Of a stretch of 64,000 nt of DNA, positions 52,954-61,615 are shown piece by piece. The stretch comes from Nonomuraea gerenzanensis (GTDB taxonomy: Bacteria; Actinomycetota; Actinomycetes; Streptosporangiales; Streptosporangiaceae): NCBI RefSeq assembly GCF_020215645.1, contig NZ_CP084058.1:9300001-9364000 (forward strand), read 5' to 3'. Position 1 is the stretch's first letter; each line of letters begins with the position of its first letter. The translations under genes and the position numbers were made by a program. Under the pieces are notes generated by a model, which searched no databases, had not been told where the DNA came from, and saw only the letters and a program-made list of their open reading frames with translations.

Positions 52954-53964
52954 ATGCGCGCCTCCCGCCTGGTCTCCATCCTCCTGCTGCTGCAGACGCG
53001 CGGCCGGATGACCGCGCAGGAGCTCGCCGAGCGGCTGGAGGTCTCGGTCCGCACGATCTACCGCGACGTCGAGTCCCTGCACGCCGCCGGCATCCCGCTC
53101 TACGGCGACGCCGGCCCCAGGGGCGGCTACCAGCTCCTCGACGGCTACCGCACCCGGCTCACCGGGCTGACGGCGGACGAGGCGGAGTCGCTGTTCCTGG
53201 CGGGCCTGCCCGGCCCGGCGGCCGAGCTGGGGCTGGGCACGGTGGTGGCGGCGGCGCAGCTCAAGCTGATGGCGGCGCTCCCGGTCGAGCTGCGCGACCG
53301 CGCGGGCCGCATCCAGGAACGGTTCCTGCTCGACGCCCCCACCTGGTACCGCGACGCCGAGCCCACGACCTACCTGCCGGCCGTGGCCGACGCCGTGTGG
53401 AACCAGCGGCGCATCCAGATCCGCTACCGGCGGTGGAAGGAGCCGCAGGAGGTGGAGCGGCGGCTGGAGCCGTACGGGCTGGTCGTCAAGGCGGGGCGGT
53501 GGTACCTGGTGGCCGGGGCCGAGCGGGACGTGCGGACGTACCGCGTCTCGCAGATCCTCGACCTGCAGCCGCTGGCGGAGAGCTTCGACCGGCCGGAGGG
53601 GTTCGAGCTGGCGGCCTACTGGGCGGGGCATCTGGCGGAGTTCGAGGCCAGGCTGCGGTGGGGGGAGGCCGTGGTGCGGCTGTCGCCGCGCGGCGTGGAG
53701 CGCCTGCCCGATCTCATGACGCCCGGGGTGGTGGCGGCGGCCAGGCAGAGCGCGCTGCCGCCTGACGAGGAGGGCTGGACGCGGGTCACGGTGCCGATCG
53801 AGTCGATCGAGCACGCGGTGGGAGAGTTCCTCAGGCTGGGCACGGACGTGGAGGTGCTGGCGCCCGCCGCGTTGCGCGAACGGGTGGCGGCGACGGTGGA
53901 CGAGCTGGCCCAGCGCTACCGGCAGGCGGGAATCCCACCGATTTATGGGGATATTTCAGGTTAA
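52954..53964 (+). CDS. WYL-domain transcriptional regulator (YafY-like)
   Basis: The 336-residue protein has an N-terminal winged helix (residues 1-60, RMTAQELAERLEVSVRTIYRDVESL) and a WYL domain (about 140-240, with GRWYLVAGAERDVRTYRV). A C-terminal WCX-like region follows. It opens MRASRLVSILLLLQ, like the paralogue at 33064-34008. The ATG abuts the inverted repeat, so autoregulation is likely, and the message is probably leaderless or very short-leadered. Confidence 0.9.
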   Translation: MRASRLVSILLLLQTRGRMTAQELAERLEVSVRTIYRDVESLHAAGIPLYGDAGPRGGYQLLDGYRTRLTGLTADEAESLFLAGLPGPAAELGLGTVVAAAQLKLMAALPVELRDRAGRIQERFLLDAPTWYRDAEPTTYLPAVADAVWNQRRIQIRYRRWKEPQEVERRLEPYGLVVKAGRWYLVAGAERDVRTYRVSQILDLQPLAESFDRPEGFELAAYWAGHLAEFEARLRWGEAVVRLSPRGVERLPDLMTPGVVAAARQSALPPDEEGWTRVTVPIESIEHAVGEFLRLGTDVEVLAPAALRERVAATVDELAQRYRQAGIPPIYGDISG

Positions 53965-53994
53965 GACACCCCTCGGTCCCAGGAAGCGCGCGCC

Positions 53995-54870
53995 ATGGAC
54001 CTCCACGAGCGCCTGCTGGTCCAGGTCAGCGTCAGGGACGTCTACGACGCGGCGACGCTGGCCGGCCACCCCGGCTCCGGCCTGGTCTTCACCGGACAGG
54101 CCGGCCACGACGCGGTGCGCATGGTGCGGCGGGCCGGCTACGACGGGCCGCTGCTCGCCGACCGGCGCCGGTACGCCGGCTCAGCCCGGGTACGCGGCAC
54201 TGCGCGGCTCTCGGCCGACTGGATCGCGGACCAGGTGGAGGCGGGCGCCACAACCCCACTCACCGATTCCGGATATATCGGTGAAGGGGACCACGAATCC
54301 CTGCACGCCATCCTCGAACAGGCCCTCCAGTGGGACGATGCCGTCGCCGTGCTGCCCGTGCACGCGCGCTGGGTGACCGGCGATCGCGGCACGCTGCTGC
54401 ACACGGTCGCCGACTACGGGTCCCCGGTGGCGCTGGTGGTCGAGGACGGGCCACCGTACCGGCCGATCCCGCTGCCGCTGCTCTCGGCGGGGGTCGCGGC
54501 GCTCGGGGCGCTGGCGCACGGGGCGCGCTGGGCGGCGATCGGCGTCCGCGAGGTGCTGCGGCACCTCTACCCTGAGCCGCACGAGGCGCGGGGCGGCTGG
54601 CGGCGGGGCGGGGCACGCAGCGCGTTCGTGGTGGAGGGGCTGGAGTTCGTGCCCGTGGAACGGCTCGGGGAGGGCACGTGCGGCTGCGCCGCCTGCCGGG
54701 GGCGACCGCTGCGCCACCTGGTGGAGGCGGAGGAACTGCACGTGAACACGCACAACGCCCGGGTCCTGCACGGTTTGCACAACCGGCTGCTGCGCGCGAC
54801 GCACCGGGAACGGTGGTGGCAGGCCCTGACGGAGGCGGCGGCCGGGGCCGGGAGCCCTACCAAGCGGTGA
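53995..54870 (+). CDS. TGT-like protein with zinc motif, lacking visible catalytic blocks
   Basis: The 291-residue protein starts like the first strands of a TIM barrel (GLVFTGQAGHDAVRMVRRAG, YDGPLLADRRRYAG). It ends with a signature strongly resembling the tRNA-guanine transglycosylase zinc site: Cys229, Cys231 and Cys234 (CGCAAC), then PLRHLVEAEEL and His253 in NTHNARVLHGL. In TGT enzymes this is CxCxxC...LHHL...NTIHN. The substrate-binding loops and nucleophile motifs (SDSGGFQ, DCVMPTR-like) are not visible, and it is shorter than TGT (about 375). It may be a degenerate TGT or a DpdA-like relative acting on another nucleic acid. It follows the WYL gene by 30 bases, perhaps co-transcribed. 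Confidence 0.6.
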   Translation: MDLHERLLVQVSVRDVYDAATLAGHPGSGLVFTGQAGHDAVRMVRRAGYDGPLLADRRRYAGSARVRGTARLSADWIADQVEAGATTPLTDSGYIGEGDHESLHAILEQALQWDDAVAVLPVHARWVTGDRGTLLHTVADYGSPVALVVEDGPPYRPIPLPLLSAGVAALGALAHGARWAAIGVREVLRHLYPEPHEARGGWRRGGARSAFVVEGLEFVPVERLGEGTCGCAACRGRPLRHLVEAEELHVNTHNARVLHGLHNRLLRATHRERWWQALTEAAAGAGSPTKR

Positions 54871-54951
54871 GCCGCCGGCAACCTCACAGAGCGGCGAGCC
54901 AGCAGCAGCCTCCCAGGGAGGCGGGCCGACAGCAGCAGCTGGCCGTCGGCA

Positions 54952-55003
54952 GCCGCACGGCAGGCGGGCCGTCAGAAGCCGCACGGCAGGCGGGCCGTCA
55001 GAA
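54952..55003. repeat. 26-base unit in two tandem copies over the PPOX gene end
   Basis: GCCGCACGGCAGGCGGGCCG followed by TCAGAA is present at 54952-54977 and 54978-55003; the second copy contains the stop codon of the leftward gene. Shorter related pieces (CAGCAGC, AGGCGGGCCG) extend back to about 54880. Confidence 0.85.
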
Positions 55004-55417
55004 GCCGCGCAGAGAGATGAGCCGCACACGCATCGCGATGGGGTAGTCCTGCTCGAACTTCTCCACCCCCCACCCCGCGATCTGATCCCGATATTTCCCG
55101 ATATATCCAGGCACTCCCCCAGCCAGCAGATGCCCTTCCAGAATCCGGGCCTCCCCCTTGAAGACCACCACGTCACCCCCCGCCCCATCGGTGTCGAAGT
55201 GCAACGACACCTGAGGCCCCCGACGCAGATGAGCAAGCCGTCGAGCGTTCGCCCGGTTGTAGATCAGCAAGCTGTCCCCGCCCTCCCACAGGAACCACAC
55301 GGGATTGGGCTGCGGAGTGCCGTCGGCGCCGACCGTGGTCAGCCAGATCACCCGCTCCCGCGCCAGCCGCCCGCGCACCCGCGCGCCGAACGCACTGTCG
55401 GGAATCACTGCGGTCAT
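54998..55417 (-). CDS. PPOX-class F420/flavin-dependent oxidoreductase
   Basis: The 139-residue split-barrel protein has the family segments RVIWLTTVGADGTPQPNPVWFLWEG and FKGEARILEGH and resembles the Rv3369-like (TIGR03667) group of actinobacterial F420-binding oxidoreductases or biliverdin-reductase relatives. ATG 55417 is used because upstream codons have no ribosome site and lie in the divergent promoter region. The substrate is unknown. Confidence 0.85.
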   Translation of the reverse strand: MTAVIPDSAFGARVRGRLARERVIWLTTVGADGTPQPNPVWFLWEGGDSLLIYNRANARRLAHLRRGPQVSLHFDTDGAGGDVVVFKGEARILEGHLLAGGVPGYIGKYRDQIAGWGVEKFEQDYPIAMRVRLISLRGF

Positions 55418-55580
55418 CACCCCTCCGATCGCCGATCCCACCCCCCGTACCCGCTTCCCCGGGCGCCGGAGGTCAACCCGGCTCCGGCGATTAGCTTGAT
55501 CACGTCCCGGATATAAGCCCTCTCGGAACAATTGGGAGCGCTCCCGAAACGAGCGGCTCTCCTGACCGAAAGGGTCTCTG

Positions 55581-58500
55581 GTGTCCCCATTACCTTCGCG
55601 GCTGGCCACGGCCTTATCCGGCGTCACGCTCGTGCTCGCGGCCACCGCCGTGACCTCGCCACCGACCCAAGCAGCCACCTCACCACCCACCCTGGCGGCA
55701 CCCACCACCACGTCACCGCCGATCCAGGCAGCGAACACCGGCCCGGCGAAGCCCCCGCCGGCCACCACCCTCACCCTCATCACCGGTGACGTCATCGACT
55801 ACCGCCCCGGCGAGGACGGCGGCATCCCCTCCATCGCCGTCAAGCCGGCCCCCAGGCCGGACGGGGCCGACATCACGTTCGCCACGCTGCCCAGCAAGGA
55901 CGGCGGCTACCTGGTCATGCCGTCCGACGCCGCCGCCCTGGTCGCGGCGGGCACGCTCGACGAGGAGCTGTTCGACGTCGAGACGCTGGCCCGTGACGGG
56001 CGCACCACCGCGATCCCCCTCCTGGTCATCGGCACGGGCACGGCCAGGTCCGCCACCGCCCTGCCCGCCGCCGAGAATGTGCGCCCACTCGCCAGCGTCA
56101 ACGGCGCCGCGATGACCGTACGGGCCGGGCAGGCCGGGACGTTCTGGGCGGAGCTGCGTACCGGGAAGAGCCCTGACGGCCGGTCGGCGAGCAGCTTCGG
56201 CAAGATCTGGCTGGACCGCAAGACGCGCGTGTCCCTCGACCGGAGCGTGCCGCTCATCGGCGCGCCGACGGGCTGGGAGCGCGGCTACGACGGCAAGGGC
56301 GTCAAGGTCGCCGTCCTCGACACCGGCATCGACGTGAACCACCCCGACTTCACCGGCCGCATCCTGGACACCCGGAACTTCACCACCGCAGCCGGCATCG
56401 CCGACAAGAAGGGGCACGGCACGCACGTCGCCTCCACGATCGCGGGCGCGGGCGCCACCTACAAGGGCGTGGCCCCGGCGGCGTCGCTGCTGGTCGGCAA
56501 GGTTCTGGACGACAGCGGCAACGGCGACTGGTCGTGGGCCATCGCGGGCATGGAGTGGGCCGCCGAGCAGGGCGCCGACGTGGTGAACATGAGCCTCGGC
56601 AGCTGCTGCGGCAACGGCACCGACCCGATGAGCCAGGCACTGAACGAGCTGACCAGGAAACACGGCACCCTGTTCGTGACCGCGGCGGGCAACGAGTACG
56701 ACCCGCTCACCGTGAGCGTCCCGGCGGCGGCGGACGAGGCGCTGGCTGTGGGCGCCGTGGACAAGCTCACGGGCACCGAGCTGGCCGGGTTCTCCAGCCG
56801 GGGGCCGCGCCTGGACGACGCCGCCGTCAAGCCGAACCTGGTCGCCCCCGGCGTGGACATCGTGGCCGCCCGCTCGGCCGACTCCACGCTGCCCGGCATC
56901 CCCGGCGACGACCGGTACACGACGTTCAGCGGCACCTCGATGGCCACCCCGCACGTCGCGGGGGCCGCCGCGATCCTGGCGCAGCAACATCCGCGGTGGC
57001 GGGCGGGCGAGCTGCGCGACGCGCTCACCTCGACGGCCGCGCGCAACGACGAGCACACCTGGTTCGAGCAGGGCAGCGGCCGGGTGGACGTGGCCCGCGC
57101 CGTCACCCAGACGCTCTTCGCCACGTCCTGCCTGGACTTCCGCCTGCTGGCAGGGGAACCGGCGACCCGCCAGGTCACCTACCGTAACACCGGCTCCGCC
57201 CCGGTGACCCTCGACGTCTCCCTCACCACCCGTGGCTGGAGCGGCCGCCCGGCCCCCGACGGCGCGATCGCGCTCGGCGCGCGCAGCGTCACCGTCCCGG
57301 CGAACGGCACCGCGACCGTGGACCTCACGGTGGACCCGAGGGTGGGCTCGGTGGGCGCGTACGGCGGCTGGGTGACGGCCGCCGCGGGCGAGGCGCGCGT
57401 GGTGACGCCGTTCAGCTACTACACCGGGCCTGCCACGCACAGCCTCAAGGTGCAGCTCGTCAACTCGTACGGGACCAAGGAGTTCTTCCCCGGCTACCAG
57501 GCCGAGCCCCTCGTGTACGCGATCCCGCTCAAGCGCGGCAACAGCCCCGAGGACCCGTTCAACCCCTACGGCTACTACTACCTGCGGACCGACTGGGCGG
57601 GCACCGGCGAGTTCCTCCTGCCCGCCGGCGACTACGAGCTGATCGGCATCCTCCCGGAGAACCGGCTGACGAACCGCAGCAACTGGGTCATCGAGACCGT
57701 CACCCTGGACGGCGACGAGACGGCCACCCTCGACGCCCGCGCCACGGTCAAGCTCCGGCCCGCCCTCCCGGTGCCGGCGGACGGCAGCGGCAACGCCTAC
57801 TACGTGCGCACGTTCACCGATCGCACCCAGCCGGTCTCGATCTACGGGGGCGCGGTGGGCGGCGGGCACGAGGTGTACGTCACGCCGGTCTCGTCCGTGA
57901 CGGCGGGCACGGTCCGCCTGTCCCAGCAGTGGAACCTGGAGCCCCCCGTCCTGTCCGCTGTCACGGCCGGCGAGCTGCGGCTGCGTCCTGCGTACGACAT
58001 GGAGTCCATGCGCAGGCTCACCGCGCCCGCGACGCTCCCCCTCGTCCCTGCGGGCCGCGGCCGCCCTGAGGACTTCCAGGGACTGGACGTGCGCGGCAAG
58101 CTCGTCCTGGTCGGGGTGCCGGTCGAGGGCACCGACCGGCCGTACGTGACGGCGGCCGACGCCATGGACGACGCGGCCCTGCGCGCGGCCCAGGCCGGGG
58201 CGGCCGGCGTCGTCGCCTATCTCGACGTGGACGGCGGCCAGGCGCGAGTGCCCCCCGGCGGCTCGCTGCACCGCCTGGGCCTGACCGCCGCCGAGGGCCG
58301 CGCCGTGCGCGCCGCGCTCTCCCGGGGGCCGCTCTCCGTCCGCCTGGAGCCGTACGCGGGGCCCGAGGTGGTCTACCACCTGCGCTTCGACTCGCGCGGA
58401 CGGGTCCCGTCCCGCCCCGCCAACGTGGACATGAAGGATCTCGTCCGGGTGGACGCCGCCTACCACGCGGACACGCCGGACCTCGGCGGCTGGGAGTTCG

Positions 58501-59414
58501 GCGAGTCCACCACCGGGGAGGAGCCGGGCCGCCTGACGTACGGCGGGCCGGTGACGATGCCGGTGGCCCGCACCGAGTACTACGGCCCCGCCTCCGACGA
58601 CGTGCTGTGGTCCCGGACGATCTCGAACAACGGCCTGGACCTGCGCTCCGCCGACCGCTTCACGCGCCGCGACAAGCGGATGTCGGAGCAGTGGTTCAAG
58701 GCGCCGCTGGTGCCGGGGGCCGCCGACGTGCCGCCGGGGTATCCGGTGACGCTGCCGTGCACGATGTGCCGGGACGGCGATCGGTTCGTACCGGCCGAAA
58801 GGTGGCGCGACTCGGATCCGCGCCACTACAGCGACCTGGGTGTGGGCACCTCGGCGCCCCGGCTGTTCGTGGGGGAGCGGGAGGTGGCCGCGCAGGGCCG
58901 GTATCCCCGGTCGTTCGTGGTGCCGGAGGGGGCGGGGGCGTACCGGCTGGAGGCGGTCGACACCCCGGGCCGCCCCCTGGCGGGCAAGGTCACCACCAGC
59001 ACCTCCTTCACCTCCTCACCTCCGTCGCGGGCACCGCGCGGATACACCTGCACGTTCGGCACGACGTGCGCGTTCCAGCCGGCCGTCCAGATCACCTACG
59101 ACCTACCGCTCGACCTCCTGAACCGGGCCCCGGCCGGCCGCCCGTTCACCTTCGACCTCCTGGCGGCGCCGCACTCGGGCGTGCGACGGGGGGCTGACGT
59201 GAAGCGGGTGCAGGTCGAGTACTCGGTGGACGACGGGGTCACCTGGCACCCGTCCCGCCGGGTCACCAAGCGCGGCGACGGCCGCTTCCGAGCCGAGGTC
59301 GATCACCCGCCGCTGGCCCAGACCAGCGGCTACGTCACACTCCGCGTCACCGCTGGGAACGGCGCCGGCAACTCCACCACCCAAACCATCCACCGGGCCT
59401 ACGCCCTGCGCTGA
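55581..59414 (+). CDS. Large secreted S8 (subtilisin-like) serine peptidase
   Basis: The 1277-residue protein has a hydrophobic export signal (LATALSGVTLVLAATAVTS) followed by an Ala/Pro/Thr-rich stretch and an inhibitor-like propeptide to about residue 225. The S8 domain has Asp247 (VAVLDTGID), His279 (GHGTHVAS) and Ser453 (SGTSMATPHVAG). About 750 further residues are beta-rich, with a PA-domain-like region (VRGKLVLVGVPVEG, near residue 840) and a final jelly-roll-like part. It resembles the giant streptomycete subtilases. GTG 55581 follows GAAAGGG. It ends at a strong terminator. Confidence 0.92.
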   Translation: MSPLPSRLATALSGVTLVLAATAVTSPPTQAATSPPTLAAPTTTSPPIQAANTGPAKPPPATTLTLITGDVIDYRPGEDGGIPSIAVKPAPRPDGADITFATLPSKDGGYLVMPSDAAALVAAGTLDEELFDVETLARDGRTTAIPLLVIGTGTARSATALPAAENVRPLASVNGAAMTVRAGQAGTFWAELRTGKSPDGRSASSFGKIWLDRKTRVSLDRSVPLIGAPTGWERGYDGKGVKVAVLDTGIDVNHPDFTGRILDTRNFTTAAGIADKKGHGTHVASTIAGAGATYKGVAPAASLLVGKVLDDSGNGDWSWAIAGMEWAAEQGADVVNMSLGSCCGNGTDPMSQALNELTRKHGTLFVTAAGNEYDPLTVSVPAAADEALAVGAVDKLTGTELAGFSSRGPRLDDAAVKPNLVAPGVDIVAARSADSTLPGIPGDDRYTTFSGTSMATPHVAGAAAILAQQHPRWRAGELRDALTSTAARNDEHTWFEQGSGRVDVARAVTQTLFATSCLDFRLLAGEPATRQVTYRNTGSAPVTLDVSLTTRGWSGRPAPDGAIALGARSVTVPANGTATVDLTVDPRVGSVGAYGGWVTAAAGEARVVTPFSYYTGPATHSLKVQLVNSYGTKEFFPGYQAEPLVYAIPLKRGNSPEDPFNPYGYYYLRTDWAGTGEFLLPAGDYELIGILPENRLTNRSNWVIETVTLDGDETATLDARATVKLRPALPVPADGSGNAYYVRTFTDRTQPVSIYGGAVGGGHEVYVTPVSSVTAGTVRLSQQWNLEPPVLSAVTAGELRLRPAYDMESMRRLTAPATLPLVPAGRGRPEDFQGLDVRGKLVLVGVPVEGTDRPYVTAADAMDDAALRAAQAGAAGVVAYLDVDGGQARVPPGGSLHRLGLTAAEGRAVRAALSRGPLSVRLEPYAGPEVVYHLRFDSRGRVPSRPANVDMKDLVRVDAAYHADTPDLGGWEFGESTTGEEPGRLTYGGPVTMPVARTEYYGPASDDVLWSRTISNNGLDLRSADRFTRRDKRMSEQWFKAPLVPGAADVPPGYPVTLPCTMCRDGDRFVPAERWRDSDPRHYSDLGVGTSAPRLFVGEREVAAQGRYPRSFVVPEGAGAYRLEAVDTPGRPLAGKVTTSTSFTSSPPSRAPRGYTCTFGTTCAFQPAVQITYDLPLDLLNRAPAGRPFTFDLLAAPHSGVRRGADVKRVQVEYSVDDGVTWHPSRRVTKRGDGRFRAEVDHPPLAQTSGYVTLRVTAGNGAGNSTTQTIHRAYALR

Positions 59415-59426
59415 CCACCCATCCAA

Positions 59427-59459
59427 GGGGGCCGAGGGACACCCACTCCCTCGGCCCCC
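59427..59459 (+). terminator. Strong hairpin terminator
   Basis: GGGGGCCGAGGGA and TCCCTCGGCCCCC form a perfect 13-base-pair stem around a seven-base loop, 13 bases after the peptidase stop codon. Confidence 0.85.
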
Positions 59460-59665
59460 ACCTCTTCTGCCCTCACCTCTCCCGCACCACCGGTTTCCCA
59501 CGCAGCCCGTCACCCCGACCCACCCCACCCCACCCCACCCGTCCACAGGACAACCCAGACAGCCCACGCCTCCTCCACAGAACCGCATTCGGCGCCCCAC
59601 CACCCCACCCCCGCAGAGCATCCTCAGAGCCACCTCGAACAGCCACCCAACCAAGGAGCCAGAGG

Positions 59666-59767
59666 ATGCCTGGAGGCCCGCCCACACTCGGTTTCAGCCT
59701 GATCGTCTACGCCACGGTCGGCCTGGTCACCCTGATCGCACTCAAGCTGAGGAGGCGACGCAGGTGA
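59666..59767 (+). CDS. 33-residue single-pass membrane protein
   Basis: The sequence encodes MPGGPPTLGFSLIVYATVGL, continuing VTLIALKLRRRRR: one hydrophobic helix with a five-arginine tail, which would orient its C-terminus inside. An AAGGAG site lies shortly before the ATG (59652-59657) and GAGG directly adjacent. Its stop overlaps the GTG start of the glycosyltransferase (GTGA), so translation is coupled. This architecture suggests a small membrane subunit or anchor for the glycosyltransferase, comparable in position to accessory peptides of processive synthases. No named family recognised. Confidence 0.7.
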   Translation: MPGGPPTLGFSLIVYATVGLVTLIALKLRRRRR

Positions 59768-61161
59768 CCCCGCTGCCCACCCCCACCCCGATCCCCACCC
59801 CCGCCTCAACAGCCACCACCGCCCTCACCTCAGCCCTCACCACCGCCATCACCCCACCTCCCACCACCGCCATCACGCCAGCCGTCACCACGGCCATCAC
59901 CCCGGCCCTCACCGCCGCCATCACGCCCGCCGTCACCACGGCCATCACGCCAGCCGTCACCACCGCCACGACCCCAGCCCTCACCACCGACATGGCTCCG
60001 GCCCTCACCACCGCCGCCGTTACCCCAACTCCCATCCATGACGCCGCCCGAAACCCCGCCCGCGCATCCCCCTCCCCCTCCTCCTCCCTCTCCTCCTCTC
60101 GCTCTCCCTCGCCCCTCACCGTCACGGTCATCATCCCCGCCCACAACGAGGAGCTCGGCCTCCCCGCCACCCTCCGCTCGATCAAGTCCCAGACCATCCC
60201 CCCAGACAAGATCATCGTCATCGACGACGCCTCGACCGACCACACCGGCGCCATCGCCGCCTCCTACGGCGTCACAGTCCTCCGCCCGCCCCACAACCTG
60301 GGCAGCAAGGCCAAAGCCCAGAACCACGCCCTCCCCCACTGCGACACCGACCTGATCCTCGCGGTGGACGCCGACACAGTCCTCTCCCCCGACTACATCG
60401 AGCACCTCAAACCGGCCTTCCACGACCCGGCCGTCCAGATAGCCGCCGGCAACGTACAGACGCGCTTCACCCGCACCCCATGGGAACGCGGCAGATCCAC
60501 CGAATACCTCTTCGGCTTCCACTGGCACCGCCCGATCCAGCAACTGGCGAACAGCCCCATGGTCTGCTCCGGCTGCTGCTCGATGTTCAGACGCACGGCC
60601 CTCACCGAGTCCGGCGGCTTCCCCGAACGCACCATCGTCGAGGACATGGACTTCACCTGGAGCCAGCAACTGGCGGGCCGCCGAGCGGTCTACGTCTCCG
60701 ACGCCGTGGCCTGGGCAGCCGACCCGGAATCGCTCACCTACCTCCGCAAGCAGGTGTGGCGCTGGATGGCCGGCTTCATGCAGAACGTCCGCCTCCACCT
60801 CCCCCGCCTGCTCACCCGCAAGCCCATGCTCGCCACCTGGATCATCGTGGCCCTGCTGGAGATCCTGATCGCCCCACTCTGGTGGGCAACCCCGCTGCTC
60901 CTCACCACGGCCTTCCACGAGCCGATCACCCACACACTGGCCTGGTGGACGGGCGGAGAGCTCATCCTGACCGTCCCCGCCCTCCTCTACGCAGCCAGAC
61001 GCCGCCATCTCCCCATCACCCAGGTCCTCCTGAACCTCCCCTTCGTCTACCTGAACAAGGCAGTCAACCTCTACTACGCCTGGAAGGCCCTCCTGGTAGA
61101 GCTGATCCTGGTCCCCCTCCACCTGTCACAGGGCCTGGTCATCTACGAAAAAGGTCGCTGA
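59764..61161 (+). CDS. Family 2 glycosyltransferase with repetitive N-terminus
   Basis: The 465-residue protein has a low-complexity Pro/Thr/Ala/Ser N-terminus (residues 1-115) that includes seven 8-residue repeats of the ITPAVTTA type. A GT2 GT-A domain follows (VTVIIPAHNEELGLPATLRS, Asp202/Asp204 in AVDADTVL, VEDMDF and the processive-type QVWRW motif at residue 330). Three or four helices lie after about residue 350. This is the layout of poly-N-acetylglucosamine, cellulose or hyaluronan synthase-like enzymes. The normal N-terminal helices are replaced by the repeat region, and the coupled 33-residue membrane protein may compensate. Confidence 0.85.
   Translation: MTPLPTPTPIPTPASTATTALTSALTTAITPPPTTAITPAVTTAITPALTAAITPAVTTAITPAVTTATTPALTTDMAPALTTAAVTPTPIHDAARNPARASPSPSSSLSSSRSPSPLTVTVIIPAHNEELGLPATLRSIKSQTIPPDKIIVIDDASTDHTGAIAASYGVTVLRPPHNLGSKAKAQNHALPHCDTDLILAVDADTVLSPDYIEHLKPAFHDPAVQIAAGNVQTRFTRTPWERGRSTEYLFGFHWHRPIQQLANSPMVCSGCCSMFRRTALTESGGFPERTIVEDMDFTWSQQLAGRRAVYVSDAVAWAADPESLTYLRKQVWRWMAGFMQNVRLHLPRLLTRKPMLATWIIVALLEILIAPLWWATPLLLTTAFHEPITHTLAWWTGGELILTVPALLYAARRRHLPITQVLLNLPFVYLNKAVNLYYAWKALLVELILVPLHLSQGLVIYEKGR
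59845..60012. repeat. Seven 24-base in-frame repeats in the glycosyltransferase N-terminus
   Basis: Units begin GCCATCACGCCAGCCGTCAC and end CACG or CACC, at 59845, 59869, 59893, 59917, 59941, 59965 and 59989, drifting in the last two. Each encodes about eight residues (AITPAVTT register). It is a coding minisatellite prone to length change. Confidence 0.9.
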
Positions 61162-61259
61162 CGACTCTCTGCATCTATTCAGTTACTCTCAGTAGTCATA
61201 GAATCTGATGCTGATTGAAAAGTTCACCCCAACCCCGCCCCGAAGGGACGTGCACCACC

Positions 61260-61607
61260 ATGACCGCTCGCCGAACCGCAACCACCACCATCTCCTCCCT
61301 CGCCCTCGCACTCGCCCTCGCCACCACCCCGTCCACCCCAGCCCACGCAGCCACCGGAACCTTCGCCTACACCTACCCGACCCCCAACGGCACGGGCATC
61401 GCCGACCTGACCGACCCCAGCAGCGGAACCTGCATCAACCTCCCCGAGGTCTACGCCACCGAAGACAGCGCCCACACCCCCATCAACCACACCGACTCCA
61501 CCGTCACCATGTTCACCGGCCTCGACTGCACCGGCGACTACTACTCCCTGCGCCCCGGCGGCCGCGCCAGCAACCGCCTCCTCCTCAAGTCAGTAGTCTT
61601 CTCCTAA
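61260..61607 (+). CDS. Small secreted protein, beta/gamma-crystallin or I36-inhibitor-like
   Basis: The 115-residue precursor has a signal peptide (TTTISSLALALALATTPSTP, cleavage after AHA). The mature chain has about 84 residues and two cysteines (GTCINL and LDCTGD). The VTMFTGLDCTGDYYSLRPGG segment resembles one Greek-key motif of secreted actinomycete beta/gamma-crystallin-like or I36-type proteins. The upstream gap is AT-richer, with a TAGAAT -10-like element at 61199-61204. The function is unknown; disulfide-stabilised exported protein is the safe statement. Confidence 0.7.
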   Translation: MTARRTATTTISSLALALALATTPSTPAHAATGTFAYTYPTPNGTGIADLTDPSSGTCINLPEVYATEDSAHTPINHTDSTVTMFTGLDCTGDYYSLRPGGRASNRLLLKSVVFS

Positions 61608-61615
61608 CCCCACCA

